Positions 57,101-64,000 of a stretch of DNA of 64,000 bases are shown here, in pieces. The DNA lies in NCBI GenBank assembly GCA_024734495.1, contig JALMQS010000128.1:18159079-18223078 (forward strand), written 5' to 3'. The stretch comes from Forficula auricularia. Its lineage: Eukaryota > Arthropoda > Insecta > Dermaptera > Forficulidae. The notes beneath the pieces were generated by a model. That model was not told where the DNA came from, did not search any database, and worked only from the letters and a program-made list of their open reading frames with translations. Positions within the stretch are counted from its first letter, which is position 1. Every line of letters starts with the position of its first letter. The position numbers and the translations under genes were made by a program.

Positions 57101-59245
57101 GATCTCAGAGGTTGTACTATGTGCAACTTCTTGTATCAATATCATTATATAAAAAATAAAGGTAATTTTTTTTTATAACTATAAATACTAATTTACATCA
57201 AGCAGAAGGCTCTTTGATTTATCCCTAATACATATTATATCATTTCATTTGGTAAAGTTGTAGACATCATAATTAACATAAAGAAATATTACGCTAGATA
57301 ATTTTAGTTCTAATATCGTTCTCAAAGTATAATCAATAAAAATGATTCAAATGTAATGTTCATTATTTGATCTTAAATTAATTATTTCATAACATATAGA
57401 GTAATATTTTTAAAACAAAGAATTACGTTTTTTTTATTTATTTATTTTACATCCAGGATTGATATATATCACTCACTTGAGTAAGAATAAATGATAGACC
57501 TTGAATTCACAATTTGTCTTACTTACTAGTTAATATAACTACTTATTCTCATATATATAATTATACTTCTGACTGTACCACCAATGCCATCCATCTACAC
57601 CAATATTTAAGAATATATGGTTTCAAATTCAAATCTTAAGCAGGAATTTTGTTCAAAATTCGGGAAGAATCCCACTCTGATTATTTCATTCTGAGTGTTT
57701 TTAATTGTCACAAAATTTACCATTAGTTTGGCGAAAATTTTTTATAATATTAACAATTATCATTAAGAGTTAATTTATTCATAGTATTTTGTCTAGTATG
57801 GGTAAATAAATAGAAAAATGGAAAAATCAGGTGACGTCTTACGTAATTTCGATATTAGTCAAAAACTATGTCCAAGGTTTCTCAAATATATGGCTCACTT
57901 TTTTTTGTAAAATATTAAAAATTAATCAATTTTTTGGTGGGGTAAGTAAGTGATTTGATGAGTATTAAAGAAATAGTGATTTTTGTAAGTGACGTCATAG
58001 TGAAATATAAGTAAACAAAGTATCTCTTTTATCATTATGTTATGTGTTTCGCGAATTTAATGTACTTACCTTCAACGAGACCTTGTGTATGTTTCATTTA
58101 AACGACCCATATATATTTGACCTCAATTAATAAACAGCGGACTGTTATGGTTATATCTCTTATTAAATTAACTATTATTTTTCGTTTTATTCACTTTTAA
58201 ATATGAAAATGAAGTAGTGTAATTAGAAACTGTCAAAAATTGAGATTGTTTTCATTAATTATACAATTTTTTAAGTTATTTTGAAAATGAATATTATTTT
58301 AGTAATTTTTGTATTTATTTTATTTATTATTGACTACTCCTTTCAAAGGAATCTTTTAATAATTCATACTAGAGTCGCGTTTAATAAAAAATTCTGAAAT
58401 CAATATGTCAGTCTGCTTAACCTATAATAATTCTCCGATGATTTTTTTTTAAATGGAATAATAAATCATATTTCACACTTCAATCAGTTAAATTTAAAAA
58501 TTTGATTGATTATTATCTCATTAATTTTTTATTTAGACATTGTATGAATTATTAAAAGATTCTTTAAAGGGTGAGTAGGTATTAAGTCAGGTGATTTCAG
58601 GGAGCGAGACATTAGCCTCCCTACAATGAATTTAGTTGACTATCTCAGAATACTTATGCAATGGTTAATCGCATTAAGAGAATAAAAATAGGAACTGTAT
58701 AGATTCCTCCGATGAAATATCTCGATAAGATATCTTTGTTGATGAGTTCAAACTTCTCTCCAGCCGATGGCGAGATAGCGCATCGCATCTGCAACTGAAA
58801 TTGAGGGTGTTCTGAACCACCCCAACCTTAGCAAGGAAGTTTCAGGGTTCAGGGTAGTGAGTCGCCATCTGGCGATATTTGATCAGGGACCGTCTAGACA
58901 CGCGACCTGGGGGTCATTCAATCCTCGGTGTATAGCTCCAAGCAAAAATATCGCCTTTGCATCCTCCTCCATATAGCCACTTCCATTTTCGTTATTAGGA
59001 AATTCATTTCCTTTTAAATCATTAAGATACCATTAATCCTACTAATTATAGTTCTTCTTTAGATGCATTCCTCTTATTATAAACATAACAAAAGATAAAT
59101 ATCTATTTTTATATTTTGAGAGTATATAAGTACCATACTATTATATCATTACGCTAACGGCATTACAATGTTGAAAGCACCGCTTCCCATATGATCAGCC
59201 AAGTTAGGCAGCCTGAAGAGCTGTTAGTCTTAGATAGGTAGGTAC
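57101..59245. other. No gene seen; GC-richer patch at 58740-58930
   Basis: 58770-58870 has a tRNA-like order of motifs (GATGGCGAGATAGCGCATCG, later CAGGGTTCAGGG) suggesting a SINE relic. The rest is AT-rich and featureless. Confidence 0.35.
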
Positions 59246-59399
59246 GAAGGGTGAACCGCGACCTAATAACGTGTACACCTTCACTTTCATTTCTAAGTAG
59301 AAGACAATAGATGAAGGGGCATTATCTAATGAATTCCAAAATAATTCCACATAATTCAAAGCCGTGTACACCTAATTCCAATCTCAGTTCACCCCTCGG
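59246..59399. mobile_element. MITE of the GGGGTGAACCGC family, 8-bp target duplication
   Basis: Left GAAGGGTGAACCGCG and right GTTCACCCCTCGG, flanked by GTAGGTAC (59238-59245, 59400-59407). Inverted orientation relative to 19142-19293. The 8-bp duplication suggests a hAT-type origin. Confidence 0.82.
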
Positions 59400-59407
59400 G
59401 TAGGTAC

Positions 59408-62400
59408 CTTTGTAAAACACTATGCTGTGTCATATTTACTGGCCTACAGATCTGAATCGTGCTGCTGGCCTATCTCTTGAATTGATTGGGGCATTGCTAA
59501 AGGGGATGCGATCCTCTATTTATTGCTATTCAAATAGAACACCAGTCGTGCTACATGCATCTGATTGATTGATTGAAACCATCTAAAAGGAAAAGCACTG
59601 CTCTATCTACAGCCTTCCAAATGGCAATTGTGCTGCTTACATCTCTAGGTTGATTGGAGAAACCTTAATGCGGATGTGATCCTTTAATTACCTTCAGCTG
59701 CTTAAATAGCCGCCATGCTGCTTACATATATTGGGTGATTCGGGAGATCTAAAAGGGATGCCTCTATCCCTTCCTTCAAATAAATAAATAAATAAAAGTA
59801 CATAAATAGCATTGAGAAGACATGATCTTGCCAATTACATAATTAAAAATAAGCATTTCTTATCAGGATAAATTTAGTATTTAAAAAAAAAATTAAAATA
59901 GTTTTCATTAATTGAAATATAATTTCCTCTTGATCTTTATGTTTTTCGTCTGACATGTGACATCCCATTTGACTCGGTAAACAAATATAAATTTTTGATA
60001 GATTCGTGATATTTTTTTCTATAATAGATCTATGACGTTTCATCTTTTATTTCTGTTATCAAATGCCGGTTGATAAGTAAGAATTAATTACATTAATTAA
60101 ATATGTGACTAAGATATCTCTTAATGCAACAAAAATGACGAATCTTTGTGCAGAAATGGGAAGCCTATCTATTCAGTGTATAGTGTACAAAGTTAATTTT
60201 GGAAAATGGGAGGGTTCTTTATTAAGTTTTATCATATAAAAAAAAAATTTTTTTTTTTAATTAGAATATAAATTATTTTATATGAAGATTTGAGTGTCTT
60301 ATCTCTTTGAAAAAGTGGATGGAAAATGTTTTCACAAAAAGAACAACTTCCGGGTTTCATACCTGTATTTTAATTATGTGAGAATTTATATTTTAAAGAC
60401 AATTTTATCAATGATCTTAGTAGATTATTATGTATATATTATATGTCAGAAGGTTTCGCCCCCTCAGAAGTCGAACCCGAGCGCTAACTTGCTATCCGTC
60501 AGTTCTCAACAAATAATTTTTATTTTAATTAATACATATGTATATCGAAAGAAAAGTTTCATCTATCAACTAAACTTCTCTCGCAACTCTCGAAAACGAA
60601 TCCAGAAATAGGAGTCGAAACGTCGTCCATTCTGATGAAATTTTCTCATTAAAAATGTGCAAACTAGATTATTTCAGCTGAAACTTTTTTCTCTATAGAT
60701 ATCTCAACCCCCAAAGTGTCAAATCTGCAATTGCATACATTTATTAACAAAAAAAAATCCTTAAAAATATAAATTTTCAAAAATCAGCTCAGCATGTTGG
60801 AGAAAAAATTAATGATCTCTTTTTTTTTCAAAAAATATAATATATTTTTTTTATTTAATTATAATTTAAGTCTATTATTCTACAAGGGCATGTTCAAAGC
60901 ACCGTTTTGCAAATGAACCACGAGGCTAAGAAACAAGTAGGCCGACTTGTTTTGAGGCGGGTGACCATCTTCACACTCCATGTGTTGTTTTTTCACCCTT
61001 CTCAATTCCACTCATGTTGCGTGCCTTGGATTTGAAGGGAATTATTGGAGTTTGCGACCCCTTATTTTCGCTTATATTCCTTTTAATTTTTATCTCTGCC
61101 GCAGTAGACACAGAAGCTGACCAATAAATAATCTACATTCAGTCCGTTGGGTAATATATGGTATTTCTTTAATTAAATATATTTGTCACATAAATATATA
61201 CATTAGTCAATTAAATAAGCCATAACGATAAAATAATTTTTTTGTTTCTTGATTTTGTGGTTTTTGTTCGAACTAATTTTTTCAAAACTAGCTCAATATG
61301 CTGGTAATTTTACATTCATTCGTTCCCATTTCATATACAAGTATCGTGAATAAATAATTGATATCCCCATTGAGCTGATAACGCCTTACCCGGCTGTCAT
61401 CTCCTATCTGTTTGCTTTCTATTCGAACCAATTGGGAGCGATGGGTGGATGTGGATGGATTCTGGCTGGGTTGGCTACGTCCTGTTCTCCATACGTGACT
61501 GAGGGGAACCGAATATATATTAACGATTTATTCGGAAAATTTAACATTATTTTTGAATCTCATCTCATATATATATGACGAGAGATAGATAGAGAGAAAA
61601 AATCGAAATACCTATTAACATAACATAATAATAATCTGCTGTTATTTCCGTTAGAAATATTGTTTGAATCATCTTTATATACCATAGACCTTAAGTAATA
61701 GGCATAAAACTTATATTAGTACAAAACGATCAACTCACAAATTAACTTCGCTATATTGAAAAATCAATCACCATTTATATAGCCAAGTGGGTAAGGCTTC
61801 TTGCTAGATATCAGATAGGGTAATTTTGAATCATAAACGTGCTCTCATATCTTTATTCTATCTTATAATTTATTTATAAAGAAAATTTAATCTTAAATAA
61901 TATTTTTAAAATAATCAAAAAATTTAATTGCTTGGCTATGCTTTACTCATTTCATACCCCTCTTAACAGCTATTCGAATTCTCCGCGACTTTGTCATTTC
62001 CGTCCCAATTTCCGTTTTATCAAAATGTGTCGCTCTAGACCAAAATTATCCAGCAACCCAGGGGAGATATTTAAGTATAAAAAAATATTTTGAAGTATTC
62101 TTATTTTGACTAATAAATAAGAACAAGTATTAAGTGCTAGTTATCGTTTTTACTTCACTATCAATAAAACAAACGAAAATAAATAAATTATAAATCTTTA
62201 TAGAATATGCCTGAAGAGAAACTGTTAGGCTTCTTTATTTTGTTTATATTTCCATATATGTAACTTACTTTATCCAAGGCTCCACAATCCTTCACGTGTC
62301 TTGATCAGACTCGAGGGACCTCTATCTCTTTCAGTCGTGCGATGCTTCTTCATAATATATAACATTTAACATTCGAAGATCTTTTATTATATTGTCTTAC

Positions 62401-62654
62401 CAACAACATGCACCTCCCGTTTATACTATATCCCTAATATATTAATATTATGTTGCTATTTCGATATGAATAAAATATACTAAATCAAGAAATAACTCTT
62501 TCTACCCTTAAGCGTTTCAACAACAACAAAAGGTGACAAGTGCGCTAGCCTAGATAGCACAACTGGTTTTACAAAAAAGGGTGGACACAGTTCAAAACAA
62601 ATTTATGGGCTTAAAATAAGCTTGACTTAGGTTTCTAAATAAAAATTACAGATA
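59408..62654. other. No gene seen; tRNA-like fragments
   Basis: 60448-60500 (minus) carries a B-box GGGTTCGACTTC like 19924-19980. 61791-61850 (plus) reads AGCCAAGTGGGTAAGGC, the A-box region of a Leu/Ser-type tRNA, but its B-box is decayed. 60600-60700 and 7085-7180 are diverged copies of one repeat (CGTCCATT context). Confidence 0.4.
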
Positions 62655-63190
62655 ACATTTACTTTACCATACAGGGTATGGTCAAGTATTGTAATCGTGC
62701 ATGAAAAAAGTTTTTTTTTGCTTCGTTTTTTGGAAATATCTCAAAAACCGCTGAAACTATTTTGTTAAAAAAAAATGAAGCGAAACCACGGCTTTTTGGT
62801 CTACAAAAAAGCCCTAGTGACTGAACATCGATCAAATTATATTTTACGAGATATTAGTGATTTTGTAAGTCCTAGACCCTTTGATCGATTTGTACGAAAT
62901 TTCGCATATGCACTCTATACGACCTTTATGAAAATAACTCAAAATGTGAAATTGATAGTGACAAAAAAAAGTGGGGAGTGGGGGTAAAATATTTTCAAAC
63001 AAAAATCGAAAAAAACTGATATTTCTAATAGAATATAATCTCATAATTAAAAGGAGATATTATTAATTGCTAATGGGCTCAAAATTAAGAGGGGGATTCT
63101 TTAGTAAATAATTAAAAATTATTTTATTAAATATAAGAGAGGGGCCAGGTGTATGGTAAAGTCATGTGGATGGCCACATCAGTTTATTTT
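62655..63190. mobile_element. Left arm of the large inverted-repeat element family
   Basis: From TTTACTTTACCATACAGGG through GGAGATATTATTAATTGC to GGGGCCAGGTGTATGG and GATGGCCACATCAG. Same block order as 42830-43610. The window ends at ACTTTACCATATAC, which could be the edge of a partner arm. Confidence 0.7.
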
Positions 63191-64000
63191 AATAGAACTT
63201 TAAAAGACTCATTCAAATATACCATCCACAATGGATGCACAATTTTTTTCTACTGTTTTCTAAACTATTTATTTTAAAGAATCCAAAATAATTTTCATCA
63301 AAGAGTTTTCACAAAAAGCTACTTTAATAAATTTTTATAGATTTAATTTTTTTTTTTTTCTTAATTTGTCCTCCGATACTAGTCCATTTATTCAGCTGTG
63401 TATTATTCCAGTGGTGCCCACAGGGGTGGGAAGCGTTTAGTCGCAGAATGCGTCATTGAAATTTATGGGGTGGGGGGTTGAAAAGTGTTGCAAAATTATC
63501 ATTATATGCTAAAAATAAAAACGGTCAAACTTATAACTTCAACAATCTTCTAATTCTTTAGAAGTGGGAAAAATATAAAATACAAGGGGGGGGGGGTAGT
63601 CATAAAGCTAGAGGGAGCAACCTTGATTATGATCCTTTATTTATATGTTAGCAGTGTTAATACAGAAGCCGGATCATAGCAGACGTGAGACAACTCGGGC
63701 CTCTTGCTTACCAAGGGATTTTTAAATTAATGAGAGGGACACATTCTTTGAGGTAACTTTGTTGGTCTCTATGGCATCAAAATAAAAATTACAAATGACC
63801 ATTTTAATAGTACATATTTTAGAAGCTCTATCCAACAGTAGTTCACTCCATGGAACACCTGAAATTTTTTTTCTTAAGCACTTTTTTATTTATGAAGAGG
63901 CATCATTTTTTATTCAACTTTGTTAATCTACCTATAATCTATCTATGGATCATCAATCTCTAATTACTGCCAAATAGCATGTTTTAACTTTACCATATAC
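63191..64000. other. No gene seen
   Basis: Possible element interior; G-runs at 63470 and 63588. No reading frame of note. Confidence 0.35.

Larger units (their letters stand above)
13806..64000 (+). other. nmo: Putative nemo intron 1 (continues past the window)
   Basis: The consensus donor GTAAGT at 13806 interrupts the Trp codon of the glycine-rich loop. The next conserved NLK segment (VTDPRDG...VALKK) was not found on the plus strand to 64000, so the intron is at least ~50 kb here. It is filled with the repeats listed separately and with one candidate recursive splice site at 38111/38112. An unrelated nested gene cannot be excluded, but none was recognised. Confidence 0.65.

Noticed and set aside
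61786..61850. tRNA gene (Leu/Ser-like A-box)
   Set aside because: The B-box and acceptor stem do not close; it is at best a pseudogene or SINE relic.

Overview
This is an AT-rich window densely packed with transposable elements, from an animal nuclear genome. The only protein-coding gene I can support is the first coding exon of nemo / Nemo-like kinase (NLK), plus strand, 13489-13805. Its alanine-rich N-terminus runs into the kinase glycine-rich loop and stops inside a Trp codon at a consensus 5' splice site. The N-terminal composition, short GC-rich exon, hAT/Harbinger elements and tRNA-derived SINEs suggest an arthropod, most likely an insect. I cannot name the species; a hemipteran is only a guess.

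Layout. From 1 to 13.1 kb lies upstream, repeat-rich DNA. It holds a large element with ~300-bp terminal inverted repeats (1-2560), foldback elements (891-1013, 4705-4905, 4953-5328), a C-rich element (5697-6830) and two hAT transposons with exact 8-bp target duplications (7260-8106 and 10820-13081). The second hAT carries a broken transposase and ends about 180 bp before the likely nemo transcription start. From 13.1 to 13.8 kb lie the putative nemo promoter, a 5' leader with several short upstream ORFs, and coding exon 1. From 13806 to the window end the sequence is best read as one very long nemo intron: no exon encoding the next conserved kinase segment was found.

Within the intron the most notable items are: (i) a pyrimidine tract ending in AG directly followed by GTAAGT at 38111/38112, which has the form of a recursive-splicing ratchet point; (ii) a CpG-rich island at 50560-50760 with an RFX X-box, a perfect CRE and an inverted CCAAT box in that order; (iii) a ~1.6-kb near-perfect inverted repeat (20719-22319) that would fold into a long hairpin in the pre-mRNA; (iv) many hammerhead-ribozyme-like cores of the minimal type known from Penelope-like elements, several set as opposed pairs inside foldback elements; (v) a MITE nested inside another MITE, further hAT elements with intact target duplications, two copies of a tRNA-derived SINE with target duplications, and a decayed 5S rRNA copy.

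If the reading is right, the window is the promoter and first ~50 kb of the nemo locus. Expression would depend on the 13.1-13.3 kb promoter (and possibly an internal one near 50.7 kb), and the long intron would be removed in steps. Everything else is mobile-element debris; no intact transposase, reverse transcriptase or other complete gene was seen.
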